Origin: an uncultured Clostridia bacterium | Lineage (GTDB): Bacteria; Bacillota; Clostridia; Christensenellales; UBA1242 | DNA: 59,410 nt | Assembly (NCBI GenBank): GCA_930971385.1 | Contig: CAKNGB010000007.1 | Coordinates: 1-59,410 of the forward strand | Reading direction: 5' to 3' | Part shown: piece by piece, positions 50,582 through 59,356 of the stretch | Layout: the number at the start of each line of letters is the position of its first letter | Position numbering within the stretch: position 1 is the first letter of the stretch | Translations under genes and position numbers: made by a program | The notes under the pieces: generated by a model | What the model was told of the DNA's origin: nothing | Seen by the model: the letters and a program-made list of their open reading frames with translations, nothing else | Database searches by the model: none

Positions 50582-52021
50582 ATGAAGAAGTTATCTTGTT
50601 TAATTGCAATTTGTTTAATTTTGCCTTTCATTTTGGTGGGATGTGGCAAGGCACAAGAAAATCTAACGACCTACAAAATTGCAGGCGTATATGACGAAAA
50701 TTCTCACACTCTAACCTGCACACAGGAAGTGGAATATGTCAACAATTCCGACAACTCGCTTTCCTGTGTTAAATTTTTTCTTTATCCTAACTCGTTTAAA
50801 GAAGTGGCAGTTTCGTCTGCCCATTTAGAACGCGCATATCCAAATGGCGAAAGTTTTGGAAATATTAATTTCACATCTATTATGGCAGATGGTAGTGAGT
50901 GCGAATACTCGGTAAGCGATGAGGGTAACATTCTCACTGTTCAAATTGATGAAATTTTTCCAGAAGAAAGTGTTTCTATTTTTTTGGAGTATGTTGTCAC
51001 GCTTGCAAACATCAATCATCGTTTAGGATATGGCGAAAACACCATAAATTTTGGTAATTTCTATCCTATTGCGTGCGTATATGAAAATGGCTTTGTGGAA
51101 AATGATTTTGCTTCCAATGGCGACCCATTTTATAGTGACATTGCGAACTATGAAGTTTCTCTAACATTTAATGAAAAATACACTCTTGCCACAAGCGGAG
51201 AGGTGACAAGTGAAAAGTTAGAAAATGGCAAAAAAGAAGTGAAAATTAAAGGAGAAAAACTTCGAGATTTTTGCTTTGTGCTTTCAGATAATTTTGAGAT
51301 GATTTCAAATGAAATTAACGGCGTTAAAGTGAATTACTACTATTATGACGACGACAACGCCACGCAAAATTTGGAGACCGCTTGCCTTGCACTTTCCACT
51401 TTTTCCGACCTTTTTGGCGAGTATCCATATAAAGAACTGAATATTGTGAAAACCAATTTTTGTTTTGGAGGAATGGAATATCCAAATTTGGTTTACATCT
51501 CTGACGCCGTCACTGATTTAGAGACCTATGAGTATGTTATTGTTCATGAAATTGCGCATCAATGGTGGTATTCAGTTGTTGGAAATAATGAATTTTCTGA
51601 GGCGTGGCTGGATGAGAGTTTAACAGAGTATTCCACTTTGCTGTTCTACGAAAAAACTGGAAGAGGCGATTATGCTTCCATGACAAGTGGTGCACTTAAT
51701 TCTTACCGACTTTTTGTTGAGGTCTATGAAGGCGTTAGAGGTGATGTGGATGAAAGCATGAACAGGAATCTTTCCTCTTTTTCCACAGAACCAGAATATG
51801 TCAATTGCGTATACACTAAAGGAGTGCTTCTTTTCGATAGTTTAAGAGCGATGCTGGGCGACAATAAATTTTTCAAGTGCCTTGAAAACTATTTTGATGA
51901 TTATGCTTTTAAAAATTCCTCGTCGGCAAAACTTATTGAAAGTTTTTCTAAAACTGCAAGGATGGATTTAGAGGGCTACTTCAATTCTTGGCTTAACGGC
52001 ACGGTTAAACTTTCAGATTAA
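50582..52021 (+). CDS. M1-family metallopeptidase, lipoprotein
   Basis: A 479-aa protein with a lipoprotein signal (residues 1-21, lipobox LVGC) and a gluzincin catalytic domain: GGMEYPNLVYIS, then VHEIAHQWWYSVVGNNEF with HEXXH, and SEAWLDESLTEY with the third zinc ligand Glu. The N-terminal 200 residues are a beta domain as in aminopeptidase N. It is anchored on the outer face of the membrane and likely trims peptides. It is shorter than full APN (no long C-terminal domain). TAAAAT ends five bases before the ATG and there is no ribosome site. Confidence 0.88.
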   Translation: MKKLSCLIAICLILPFILVGCGKAQENLTTYKIAGVYDENSHTLTCTQEVEYVNNSDNSLSCVKFFLYPNSFKEVAVSSAHLERAYPNGESFGNINFTSIMADGSECEYSVSDEGNILTVQIDEIFPEESVSIFLEYVVTLANINHRLGYGENTINFGNFYPIACVYENGFVENDFASNGDPFYSDIANYEVSLTFNEKYTLATSGEVTSEKLENGKKEVKIKGEKLRDFCFVLSDNFEMISNEINGVKVNYYYYDDDNATQNLETACLALSTFSDLFGEYPYKELNIVKTNFCFGGMEYPNLVYISDAVTDLETYEYVIVHEIAHQWWYSVVGNNEFSEAWLDESLTEYSTLLFYEKTGRGDYASMTSGALNSYRLFVEVYEGVRGDVDESMNRNLSSFSTEPEYVNCVYTKGVLLFDSLRAMLGDNKFFKCLENYFDDYAFKNSSSAKLIESFSKTARMDLEGYFNSWLNGTVKLSD

Positions 52022-52413
52022 AACACATAAACTTGTTTATTTTTAAAACCATATTTATTACTTTTTGTTGTCAAAACCGTTTCACATGATTCTTCTGCCC
52101 AACTTATTCTTTCATCCACTTCTTTAAGCGGAAGCGGAAAATGTGAATCAAAATGGTTGGCATTAAAGGAAATTTGTCCGCTAAAATGTGGATACAAGCA
52201 TTTTGCGCTTGATTTAATTCTTAAAAGCAGAGAATGAATTTCTTTTGCCACAGTGTTATCGTATATAAAATAGAAAAATTTATAATTTTTTCTAAGTAAT
52301 GAACCTATCTTTTCTTTCAAATTGTCTAATAATTCCATTTTAAAATCGTTATCAATCACAACTAAACACGCTTTCGACTTTTCTTTGTTAAATTCTTTTC
52401 GTCTTTTTTTCAT
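52018..52413 (-). CDS. Hypothetical protein, 131 aa
   Basis: A small basic protein with no family I can name. It alternates beta and alpha elements (ACLVVIDNDFKMELL, FFYFIYDNTVAKEIHSLLLR, and a final ETVLTTKSNKYGFKNKQVYVF), suggesting a Rossmann-like half-domain. There is no signal peptide. It overlaps the 3' end of the M1 peptidase gene by four bases, convergently. Function unknown. Confidence 0.55.
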   Translation of the reverse strand: MKKRRKEFNKEKSKACLVVIDNDFKMELLDNLKEKIGSLLRKNYKFFYFIYDNTVAKEIHSLLLRIKSSAKCLYPHFSGQISFNANHFDSHFPLPLKEVDERISWAEESCETVLTTKSNKYGFKNKQVYVF

Positions 52414-52556
52414 ATTTTTGTCCTTTTATGAATATGAGTAATATATTTTTCCCATATTATATATTATAGCATAAAAATATAGAATGTAAAGCGTTTTTGC
52501 ATAATAAGAGTAATTATTTATTTTATGAAGGTTTGTTAAAATAATGTTGGGTGAAT

Positions 52557-52883
52557 ATGAAAAAGGATAATATTAGTGAAGATAGAGAATATTTAATTCA
52601 AAGAGCGGGATTTGTTAGAACTCGGGCGCATTTAAGTGCCAGAGAACTTTCGCAAAGAATGGGCTTATCGCAAGGGTATATTAATAAGTTTGAATTTGGC
52701 GGTATCAACATTCCTTCCGAAGTGCTGTTAGATTTAATTCGCACATGCGAATCCACTCCTGAAGAGTTTTTCTATGAAAACATTGAGCATTATAAAGAGG
52801 ATAAAAATTTTATTAAAAAATTTAATAAGTTGTCAAAAGAAAACAAGGAAATTGTTTTGAAACTTATGGATAATTTAAAATGA
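52557..52883 (+). CDS. XRE-family helix-turn-helix regulator
   Basis: A 108-aa protein. Residues 20-75 form the XRE helix-turn-helix: RTRAHLSARELSQRMGLS, QGYINKFEFGG, and IPSEVLLDLIRTCESTPEEFF. A short helical tail (NKLSKENKEIVLKLMDNL) follows, typical for dimerisation. It probably controls its own or nearby genes, but no operator is obvious. The ribosome site is weak (GGTGA), and an in-frame GTG at 52551 is an alternative start. It stands alone ahead of trpS. Confidence 0.8.
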   Translation: MKKDNISEDREYLIQRAGFVRTRAHLSARELSQRMGLSQGYINKFEFGGINIPSEVLLDLIRTCESTPEEFFYENIEHYKEDKNFIKKFNKLSKENKEIVLKLMDNLK

Positions 52884-52901
52884 GTTGTTGGGCATTTTTG
52901 C

Positions 52902-52930
52902 TTGACAATTTTTTTTATTGGTTATAAAAT
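52902..52930 (+). promoter_or_regulatory. Promoter of trpS
   Basis: TTGACA (52902-52907), 17 bp, TAAAAT (52925-52930). Only 18 bases separate it from the ATG, so no T-box leader exists. Confidence 0.8.
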
Positions 52931-52948
52931 GAGATTTAGGAGTTTACT

Positions 52949-53941
52949 ATGAAAAGAGTTTTAACGGGCATAAAGCCAACAGGATACGCGCATATCGGCA
53001 ATTATTTTGGCATGATAAAGCCAGCAATTGAAATGAGCCATAATAAAGACTATGAATGTTTCTATTTCATTGCCGACTATCATGCACTGACCACTTTGAA
53101 AAATAGGGAAGAGATGAAGGAATATTTTTTCAACATCGCTTGCACTTGGCTTGCCTGCGGACTCGACCCAGAGAAAGTTGTTTTCTATCGCCAGTCGGAC
53201 ATTAAAGAGGACTTTGAACTTAACTGGATACTTTGCAATGTGACGCCAAAAGGGCTTATGAACAGGGCACACGCATATAAGGCGATTGTTGAGAAAAATG
53301 AAGAACTTGGTGTTGATAAAGACGACGGCGTGAACATGGGACTATATAACTATCCAATTCTTATGGCAGCCGACATTCTTTTGTTCGACTCCGACTATGT
53401 GCCTGTTGGGCTTGACCAAAAACAACATATTGAAATTGCACGCGACATTGCACATAACTTCAATGTGAAATATGGCAAATGTTTGAAAGAACCTATGGAA
53501 AAAATCGACGATGACAACAAAACACTTATCGGTTTGGATGGAAGAAAGATGAGTAAAAGTTATAACAACACCATACCACTTTTTTCCACCGAAGAGGCAC
53601 TTAAAAAGGCAATTTTTAGGGTGGTGACCGACAGTCGCTTGCCAGGAGAGGCAAAGGATAAAGATTGCACTGTTAACAAACTTTTCAAACTTTTTTCCAC
53701 CAAAGAAGAGGCACAAAAATTTGAGAAAGATTTACTTAATGGCTTAGGCTGGGGAGAGGCGAAAAAACAACTTTTTGAAGTTGCCAATCGTTATCTTTCG
53801 CCAATGCGTGAAAAATTCAATTACTTTATGGCACATAAGGATGAAGTGGAAAAAATCTTGAAAGAAGGGGCAATTAAAGCACAACTTGTGGCAGAAAAGG
53901 TGCTTAAACGCGTCCGCATCGCCATCGGCACAGAAGATTAA
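52949..53941 (+). CDS. trpS: Tryptophanyl-tRNA synthetase
   Basis: A 330-aa class I synthetase: the HIGH-type motif GYAHIGNYFG (about residues 11-20), the tryptophan-site region ADYHALTTLK, then YPILMAADILLFDSDYVPVG, DQKQHIEIARDIA and the KMSKS motif GRKMSKSYNNTIPLF (about residue 200). It charges tRNA-Trp. The length matches the family. It has an AGGAG site, and a bidirectional terminator follows. Confidence 0.96.
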   Translation: MKRVLTGIKPTGYAHIGNYFGMIKPAIEMSHNKDYECFYFIADYHALTTLKNREEMKEYFFNIACTWLACGLDPEKVVFYRQSDIKEDFELNWILCNVTPKGLMNRAHAYKAIVEKNEELGVDKDDGVNMGLYNYPILMAADILLFDSDYVPVGLDQKQHIEIARDIAHNFNVKYGKCLKEPMEKIDDDNKTLIGLDGRKMSKSYNNTIPLFSTEEALKKAIFRVVTDSRLPGEAKDKDCTVNKLFKLFSTKEEAQKFEKDLLNGLGWGEAKKQLFEVANRYLSPMREKFNYFMAHKDEVEKILKEGAIKAQLVAEKVLKRVRIAIGTED

Positions 53942-53949
53942 ATGAAATT

Positions 53950-53974
53950 AAAATACGCAAAATATGCGTATTTT
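53950..53974. terminator. Bidirectional terminator
   Basis: AAAATACGC pairs with GCGTATTTT, with T and A tracts on the two sides. It serves trpS and the convergent ASCH gene. Confidence 0.8.
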
Positions 53975-53975
53975 A

Positions 53976-54326
53976 TTATTTTAAATTTAATTTTATCAAT
54001 TTAATTTCAATGCCAATAACGCCGAATTGTGCTTGCTCGGATTTTGGATAATATTTTTCCATGTCACTTGGTTTTGCGGTTTCGTTTTCGTGATAGCCAA
54101 GTCTTTTTTTATCAAAATGGGCGTATAGTTGTTTGAAGGATGAGAAAATGTGCAAATCAGTCACTTTGCATAAAGTTTTTTCGCCACTTTCAAGGTTAGT
54201 GAACTCAATTAAGTCCTTCTTTTTAATTTGCTTTCGTTTTTCGTCATATAGGCGCATTTCAATATCTTTCCTTCCACTTTTTATTGCTTCAAAGGGCTGT
54301 GGCTGTAATTTCATATTAAAAATCAT
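53976..54326 (-). CDS. ASCH-domain protein
   Basis: A 116-aa protein: MKLQPQPFEAIKSGRKDIEMRL is the ASCH signature, with the Lys/Glu-Arg ligand positions, and IEFTNLESGEKTLCKVTDL and FGVIGIEIKLI complete the small beta barrel. ASCH domains bind RNA or nucleosides; some are ribonucleases or acetylcytidine amidohydrolases. It is a stand-alone domain here. A TAAGAGG site precedes the ATG. Confidence 0.85.
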   Translation of the reverse strand: MIFNMKLQPQPFEAIKSGRKDIEMRLYDEKRKQIKKKDLIEFTNLESGEKTLCKVTDLHIFSSFKQLYAHFDKKRLGYHENETAKPSDMEKYYPKSEQAQFGVIGIEIKLIKLNLK

Positions 54327-54447
54327 ATTTTTACCTCTTAATGCATTCTAGCAAAAAGAAAGGAAAAAGTAAATTGTTTTTCATATTTTAAAATTTGTTG
54401 CATAAAAGCAATCTGTTTGCAAAAGATATGAACATGGAGGAGGAAAT

Positions 54448-54702
54448 ATGATTATTGCAAACTATATTGCTTACATTTTGACTATCATTGGCGGGCTTAA
54501 CTGGGGACTTGTTGGAATTTTTAATTTTGACCTTGTGAATTGGATTTGCATGGGAAGAAACGCTGGCTCAATCATAATTTATGTTTTGATTATGCTTGCA
54601 GCAATTTGGCTTATCATCTCTCCAATCATCTCAAGAGGTATGCTTGACCTTGGTTGCCAAAACACTAAGAAAATGAAAGCAATGGAAGAGGAGAAAAAGT
54701 AA
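54448..54702 (+). CDS. DUF378 small membrane protein
   Basis: An 84-aa protein with two membrane segments (about residues 3-27 and 40-60) and the DUF378 signature IIGGLNWGLVGIFNFDLV. The function is unknown across the family. It has a GGAGGAGG site and a perfect terminator and is transcribed alone. Confidence 0.9.
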   Translation: MIIANYIAYILTIIGGLNWGLVGIFNFDLVNWICMGRNAGSIIIYVLIMLAAIWLIISPIISRGMLDLGCQNTKKMKAMEEEKK

Positions 54703-54727
54703 AAGGATATTTAAATATCCTTTTTTA
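54702..54727 (+). terminator. Intrinsic terminator after the DUF378 gene
   Basis: AAAGGATATTTAAATATCCT forms a near-loopless palindrome followed by a T run. The leftward gene ending at 54747 lies close by and may share it. Confidence 0.8.
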
Positions 54728-54746
54728 TTTTTAATTTGATTTAAGT

Positions 54747-55319
54747 TTAAATAATGTCTATTCGCTCGGAGGTCTTTTGTTGTGAGGCGAGGCGCTGGCG
54801 AAGGGTTGGGCATGGGGTAGCACTTTGGCAGTTAAGTTTATCTATCCAAACTTTGTTTTGGCTAAGGCGAATAACATTTTCGTGTGCCTCAATATTTGCT
54901 CCAAACACATATTTTAAAAAGAGGTAATTGATTTCAGGGTCGCCGTCTTCTAAAACCACTTTTTCGTGCTTTTCTATTGGCGCGCCTTTGATGTTGCGAG
55001 CGGAAAGGTAATTAAAATATCCGTCTTTAAGTTCCACAATCGCATTTGTCATTTTCTTGATATCGGCAAAGGGCAAATTGTTTACGGTGTAGTAATAAAT
55101 AAGCATACTGTTTTTGCTTTTAATGATTTTATCTTCAAAAGCGGAATAGTTTAAACCTTTAATATGCTCTTTTGCCACTTCGCACAGTTGTTTAGGTGTG
55201 GCATATTCAATCAAAATTTTTTGAAGATATTGGAAATATTTTTCGTCGTCCTCGGTTAGATTTGCTTTTAAAATAAGTTGCCTTAAATCCTTGATGATTT
55301 CGCTTAGTTTGATTTTCAT
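54747..55319 (-). CDS. Hypothetical protein, 190 aa, with unusual C-terminal tail
   Basis: Not recognised. Residues 1-165 are helical with regular hydrophobic spacing and contain DGYFNYLSARNIKGAPIEKHE, which suggests helical repeats. The last 25 residues (from about CQSATPCPTL) come from a GC-rich stretch (54770-54830) unlike the rest of the gene and read like an appended tail, perhaps from an inserted repeat. There is no signal peptide. Confidence 0.6.
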   Translation of the reverse strand: MKIKLSEIIKDLRQLILKANLTEDDEKYFQYLQKILIEYATPKQLCEVAKEHIKGLNYSAFEDKIIKSKNSMLIYYYTVNNLPFADIKKMTNAIVELKDGYFNYLSARNIKGAPIEKHEKVVLEDGDPEINYLFLKYVFGANIEAHENVIRLSQNKVWIDKLNCQSATPCPTLRQRLASQQKTSERIDII

Positions 55320-55407
55320 TTTTAACTCCGTGCGAAGATTTTAGCATTTTCACACATAATTGTCAAGTTTTGAACAAAAAAACTGGCGACTTATTTTATT
55401 ATTAAAA

Positions 55408-55436
55408 AAGGATAGTGTTTAGTTTACACTATCCTT
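55408..55436 (-). terminator. Intrinsic terminator of the flavin oxidoreductase gene
   Basis: AAGGATAGTGT pairs with ACACTATCCTT around a seven-base loop. On the minus strand it is followed by a T run and lies 16 bases after the stop. Confidence 0.85.
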
Positions 55437-55452
55437 AAATATTTTTGAAAGT

Positions 55453-57501
55453 TTAAATTTTTTCTGCAACTTCCCAAGCACGCCAAACCACTGTTCTAAG
55501 GTTGCCAACGCCGTTTGCATCTCCAACCACATACACTTTTTTGGTGGCAAGAGGGTTAGGGTTATAGCCAATCGCGCTGATAACTGAGTCGGCTTTAAGT
55601 TGTTTCTTTTCTCCATTTTTAAGTTCAATCATAACATTGTCTGGATTAATTTCCAAAACCTTGCTTTCAAGATAGGTTGGCACTTTGTTAAGTTTGAAGA
55701 AATCTCTTAAATATGAAGAGTTTGCAAGGCAAAGCGATTTTGAAACCATAAGGTCGTTTTGCGCCTCAACAATGGTTGGATTTTTGCCTTTAAGGTAAAG
55801 GTCATAGGCAATTTCGCAACCGCTGAGTCCTCCGCCAATGATCACAACATTTTTGCCAACAGGTTTGGTTTCGTTTAAATATTCCACCGCTTCCACACAT
55901 CTCTCTGCGCCTTTAACTTTCAGAGTTTTTGGCTTAGAACCAGTGGCAACCACGATGACATCCGCTTTGACCTCTTTAATATCTTTAATTTCCGTGTTGA
56001 ATTTAACCTCGATTGGAAGTTTGGCAATTTGTCTGCGATACCACTCAATTAACATTCTATCCTTTTCTTTAAAAGAAGGGGCGGCGGCTGCGATGAACAC
56101 GCCACCAAGTTTATCCGATTTTTCATAGATTGTCACTTTGTGGCCTCTTAATGTTGCTATTCTTGCAACTTCAATTCCGCCAACACCGCCACCAATAACT
56201 GCCACGGTTTTAGATTTTTTTGCTGGCACAATGTCGAATTTATGGTTTTGCATGGTGATTGGGTTAAGTGCGCAACGGCTCATATGTGAAGAATCGTGAA
56301 TAGAGGCGGCATTTGCCACACCTTTATAGTGCGAAAGAGGGAAGCATCCGTTATGGCAACAAATACATGGCAAAATATCCTCTTCTTTTCCTTCCATAAG
56401 TTTGGTTATCCAGTGGTTATCGGTCAAGAATTGCCTTGCCACGCCCATACCGTCGATTTTACCTTCAGAAATCGCTTTGGAGGCGGTGTCAGGTTCCATT
56501 CTTCCAGCGCAAACAACAGGAATATCAACAAATTTTTTGATATGAGCAACATCTTCAAGGTTGCAGTTCTTTGGCATATATGCAGGAGGGTGTGCCCAAT
56601 ACCATGCATCATATGTTCCGTTGTCGGCGTTTAACATATCGTAGCCTGCGTCTTGAAGATATTTTGCTGCCTTTTCGCTCTCTTCCATATCACGCCCAAC
56701 TTCTGTGAATTTTTCGCCAGGCATCGCGCCTTCACAGAAACCTTTTGTTTTGCTGACAACAGAGTATCTAAGCGAAACAGGATAATCTTTTCCACACGCT
56801 TCTTTAATCGCTTTCACAACATCTGTGGCAAAGCGGTAGCGATTTTCAAAACTTCCGCCATATTCGTCCGTTCTCTTATTTGTGTAGGCGGTTGTGAATT
56901 GGTCTAGAAGATAGCCCTCGTGAACAGCGTGAACTTCCACACCGTCAACACCCGCATCTTTGCACATCTTACTGGTTTTTGCAAAGGCTTCCACCATTTT
57001 TTCAATTTCTTTTTTGGTGAGTGCGCGGGTATAAACTCCTTCTGCCCAGCGAGCAGGAAGTTTGCTTGGAGATGCACAGATGTATGAAAGATTGAAAATT
57101 GGCTTGATGAGTGCGCCAAGTGCTGGGTGTTTTACCATTGGCACAAGTTTGTCAGGAATGGAGAAAGAACGACCAAAGCCAGCGGTTAATTGCACAAAAA
57201 GTTTTGCGCCAGTTTTGTGAATTTCCTCCATATATGGTTTAAGTTTTTTGAAACTTTTTTTGCTTTTATAAAGCCATTGCCCGCCCATTAAGTTTCTTAG
57301 TGGCGCAATTCCTGGTATGATTAAGCCGACGTTGTTTTTAGCAGTTTCCAAGAAAAATTCAGCCGCGTCCTTATCAAAATGATGAGGTTCCATCCAGCCG
57401 AAAAGCGATGTTCCGCCCATTGGGCAAAGCACAATTCTGTTTTTGATTTCCACATTCCCAATTTTCCATGGGGTGAAGAGTGGTGCATATTTTTTATCCA
57501 T
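55453..57501 (-). CDS. NADH:flavin oxidoreductase, old-yellow-enzyme/2,4-dienoyl-CoA reductase type
   Basis: A 682-aa enzyme in three parts. Residues 1-360 form an FMN TIM barrel (LFTPWKIGNVEIKNRIVLCP, DGVEVHAVHEGYLLDQF with the active-site His). A Cys cluster follows (PCICCHNGC, then MSRCALNP) for a 4Fe-4S centre. Next comes an FAD/NAD(P) domain with VAVIGGGVGGIEVARIA and NVVIIGGGLSGCEIAYDL. Family members reduce enoates, dienoyl-CoA or bile acids (BaiCD/BaiH). The barrel has Val-His instead of the more common Ile-His. Substrate unknown; anaerobic metabolism is likely. Confidence 0.88.
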   Translation of the reverse strand: MDKKYAPLFTPWKIGNVEIKNRIVLCPMGGTSLFGWMEPHHFDKDAAEFFLETAKNNVGLIIPGIAPLRNLMGGQWLYKSKKSFKKLKPYMEEIHKTGAKLFVQLTAGFGRSFSIPDKLVPMVKHPALGALIKPIFNLSYICASPSKLPARWAEGVYTRALTKKEIEKMVEAFAKTSKMCKDAGVDGVEVHAVHEGYLLDQFTTAYTNKRTDEYGGSFENRYRFATDVVKAIKEACGKDYPVSLRYSVVSKTKGFCEGAMPGEKFTEVGRDMEESEKAAKYLQDAGYDMLNADNGTYDAWYWAHPPAYMPKNCNLEDVAHIKKFVDIPVVCAGRMEPDTASKAISEGKIDGMGVARQFLTDNHWITKLMEGKEEDILPCICCHNGCFPLSHYKGVANAASIHDSSHMSRCALNPITMQNHKFDIVPAKKSKTVAVIGGGVGGIEVARIATLRGHKVTIYEKSDKLGGVFIAAAAPSFKEKDRMLIEWYRRQIAKLPIEVKFNTEIKDIKEVKADVIVVATGSKPKTLKVKGAERCVEAVEYLNETKPVGKNVVIIGGGLSGCEIAYDLYLKGKNPTIVEAQNDLMVSKSLCLANSSYLRDFFKLNKVPTYLESKVLEINPDNVMIELKNGEKKQLKADSVISAIGYNPNPLATKKVYVVGDANGVGNLRTVVWRAWEVAEKI

Positions 57502-57708
57502 AATTTTCTCCTTTTCGTTAACTATTTTAAGTTTAGCAAAGTTAATTTAGAAAAGTCAAAGAAATTAAGAATTTTTCTTTTTAATTTTTCGGTAATTTTT
57601 TGTATATATGTTAAACAAGAGAGAAATTTTGTGGCTAACGCAAAAGAATACTTGAAAGTGGTTGATTTTAGGAAAATAAAAATTCTTGTATAAATATTCA
57701 TAATTTAT

Positions 57709-57738
57709 TTGATTTATTCATGAAAGAAGTGTTATAAT
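57709..57738 (+). promoter_or_regulatory. Promoter of the 57760 gene
   Basis: TTGATT (57709-57714), 18 bp, TATAAT (57733-57738). Confidence 0.6.
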
Positions 57739-57759
57739 TTTTTTGAAAGGGAGTTAAAT

Positions 57760-58323
57760 ATGAGTTTTCTTTATTACTATGACCTTGTTGATTTCGACAA
57801 GAACGGAAATGTTAAAGAAACCAAAACTTGTGCCGATTTAAAAAAGGTGACTTCAAATTTTATCTATTTAATTTGCAAATACAATCAAAACCTTTTGCAC
57901 GAAAAGGCACTTAAAACAGGGAAGAAAATGGAATTACCGCCATTTTTCAAGGATAACTTAGGCGACCTTCTTGACAAGGTGGAAAAGGGAAGGGTGAGCA
58001 AGGAATTTGCCTTATTAGAAGTGGCAGAAAGGTGCTTGCCAGAAGTTAAAAAGATTTGTAAGGAAGCAATTTGTGACCGCGAAATCTTAACAAAACTAAA
58101 TTCTCTTGTGGATATTAATTCGCAAGAATATGCAAAAAAATTTAAAACGGCTGTTAACAAAAAACAACTGGAATACATAATGACACACATTTCAAGTCAA
58201 CTTATGGACGAGATTAACGCGCTTTTAAAAGAGGGGGATGAGGATAAGAAAAGCAAAAGCACGCTCTATAAAAAAATCATATCATATAACGGCATTGTGA
58301 ATGCTGTGACAAATCTTGCTTGA
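57760..58323 (+). CDS. Hypothetical protein, 187 aa
   Basis: Unknown helical protein. It begins with a short beta-like stretch (MSFLYYYDLVDFDKNGNVKE) and then has amphipathic helices with many Lys and Glu. No signal peptide, membrane segment or catalytic motif is visible. AAAGGGAG precedes the ATG, and a promoter lies just upstream. It is located before the ribosomal-protein operon, with no coupling to it. Confidence 0.6.
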   Translation: MSFLYYYDLVDFDKNGNVKETKTCADLKKVTSNFIYLICKYNQNLLHEKALKTGKKMELPPFFKDNLGDLLDKVEKGRVSKEFALLEVAERCLPEVKKICKEAICDREILTKLNSLVDINSQEYAKKFKTAVNKKQLEYIMTHISSQLMDEINALLKEGDEDKKSKSTLYKKIISYNGIVNAVTNLA

Positions 58324-58361
58324 AAAAGTTAAAATTTCTTATAAAAAATATCCTTAAACAC

Positions 58362-58390
58362 TTGACAATTATTAAAAAAGATATTAAAAT
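58362..58390 (+). promoter_or_regulatory. Promoter of rplM-rpsI
   Basis: TTGACA (58362-58367), 17 bp, TAAAAT (58385-58390). Confidence 0.8.
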
Positions 58391-58396
58391 ATAAGC

Positions 58397-58489
58397 GTCT
58401 TTACTTTAAAGGCGTTTTATTGTTAGCCCCGATAAGCGGTTTTGAGGTAGGATAAAGTGTCCAATTAAAAAATTTTTTAGGAGAAAATA
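58397..58489 (+). promoter_or_regulatory. Possible structured L13 leader
   Basis: About 93 transcribed bases precede rplM. ACTTTA (near 58402) can pair with TAAAGT (near 58453), enclosing a GC-richer part (AGCCCCGATAAGCGG). Firmicutes rplM operons often carry an autoregulatory L13 leader at this place. The match to that family could not be tested. Confidence 0.35.
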
Positions 58490-58933
58490 ATGAAAACATA
58501 TATGGCAAATCCAGTCACAATCGACAGAAAGTGGTTTGTTGTTGATGCAACAAATATGCCACTTGGAAGGCTTGCAAGCCAAGTTGCTGACATTTTGACT
58601 GGCAAAAATAAAACAATCTACACACCTCATGTTGACACTGGCGACTTCGTTATTGTCATCAACTCTGACAAGGTGGTTTTAACTGGTAAGAAGTTAGAGC
58701 AAAAGAAACTTCGCTGGCACACTGGTTATGTTGGCGGACTTAAAACTGTTGACTACAAAACTTTGATGGCTAAGGATTCCAGAAAGGTTATTGAACACGC
58801 TGTTAAAGGTATGCTTCCAAAGAACAGCCTTGGCAGAAAGGAATTTACCCGTCTTCATGTTTATAAAGATGCAAATCACACTCATGAGGCTCAAAAACCA
58901 GAACAAGTTGCATTAAAAGGAGTTATTGAATAA
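58490..58933 (+). CDS. rplM: 50S ribosomal protein L13
   Basis: A 147-aa protein with the L13 motifs: [54 protein letters not shown] and [22 protein letters not shown]. It is an early-assembling large-subunit protein. It has an AGGAG site, and its stop overlaps the rpsI start (TAATG), so the two genes are translationally coupled. Confidence 0.97.
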   Translation: MKTYMANPVTIDRKWFVVDATNMPLGRLASQVADILTGKNKTIYTPHVDTGDFVIVINSDKVVLTGKKLEQKKLRWHTGYVGGLKTVDYKTLMAKDSRKVIEHAVKGMLPKNSLGRKEFTRLHVYKDANHTHEAQKPEQVALKGVIE

Positions 58934-59343
58934 TGGCTAAGAAAATTCAAAACAAAACTGGCGCATTCCTTGCCACTGGAAGAAGAAAAAAATCTATCGC
59001 AAGAGTTAGACTTTATCCAGGAAAAGGTGAGTTCACAATCAATAACAGAGGTGTTGAGGAATATTTGCAAAGAGATACCCTCATTTTAATTGCAAAACAA
59101 CCACTCACTTTAACAGGCACAACCGATAAGTTTGATGTTGTTGTTAATGTTGTTGGTGGTGGTCTTTCTGGTCAGGCTGGCGCTATCCGTCACGGAATTG
59201 CAAGAGCGCTTGTTGAGGCTTCTGAAACCTATAAGAAAGAACTTAAAGAGGCTGGCTTCTTAACAAGAGACCCAAGAATGAAGGAAAGAAAGAAATACGG
59301 TCTTAAAAAAGCAAGAAAAGCACCACAATTCTCAAAAAGATAA
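58933..59343 (+). CDS. rpsI: 30S ribosomal protein S9
   Basis: A 136-aa protein with the S9 signature: [19 protein letters not shown], then [19 protein letters not shown], and the C-terminal [20 protein letters not shown] ending FSKR, whose final Lys-Arg reaches the tRNA in the P site. It is complete. The contig ends 67 bases further on, inside the terminal inverted repeat. Confidence 0.97.
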   Translation: MAKKIQNKTGAFLATGRRKKSIARVRLYPGKGEFTINNRGVEEYLQRDTLILIAKQPLTLTGTTDKFDVVVNVVGGGLSGQAGAIRHGIARALVEASETYKKELKEAGFLTRDPRMKERKKYGLKKARKAPQFSKR

Positions 59344-59356
59344 AAAACAGGCAATT

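Noticed and set aside
52884..52948. T-box leader before trpS
   Set aside because: The promoter lies only 18 bases before the ATG, leaving no room for a T-box.
57631..57693. 20-codon frame starting GTG at 57631
   Set aside because: There is no ribosome site and no conserved feature; it is probably chance in an AT-rich gap.
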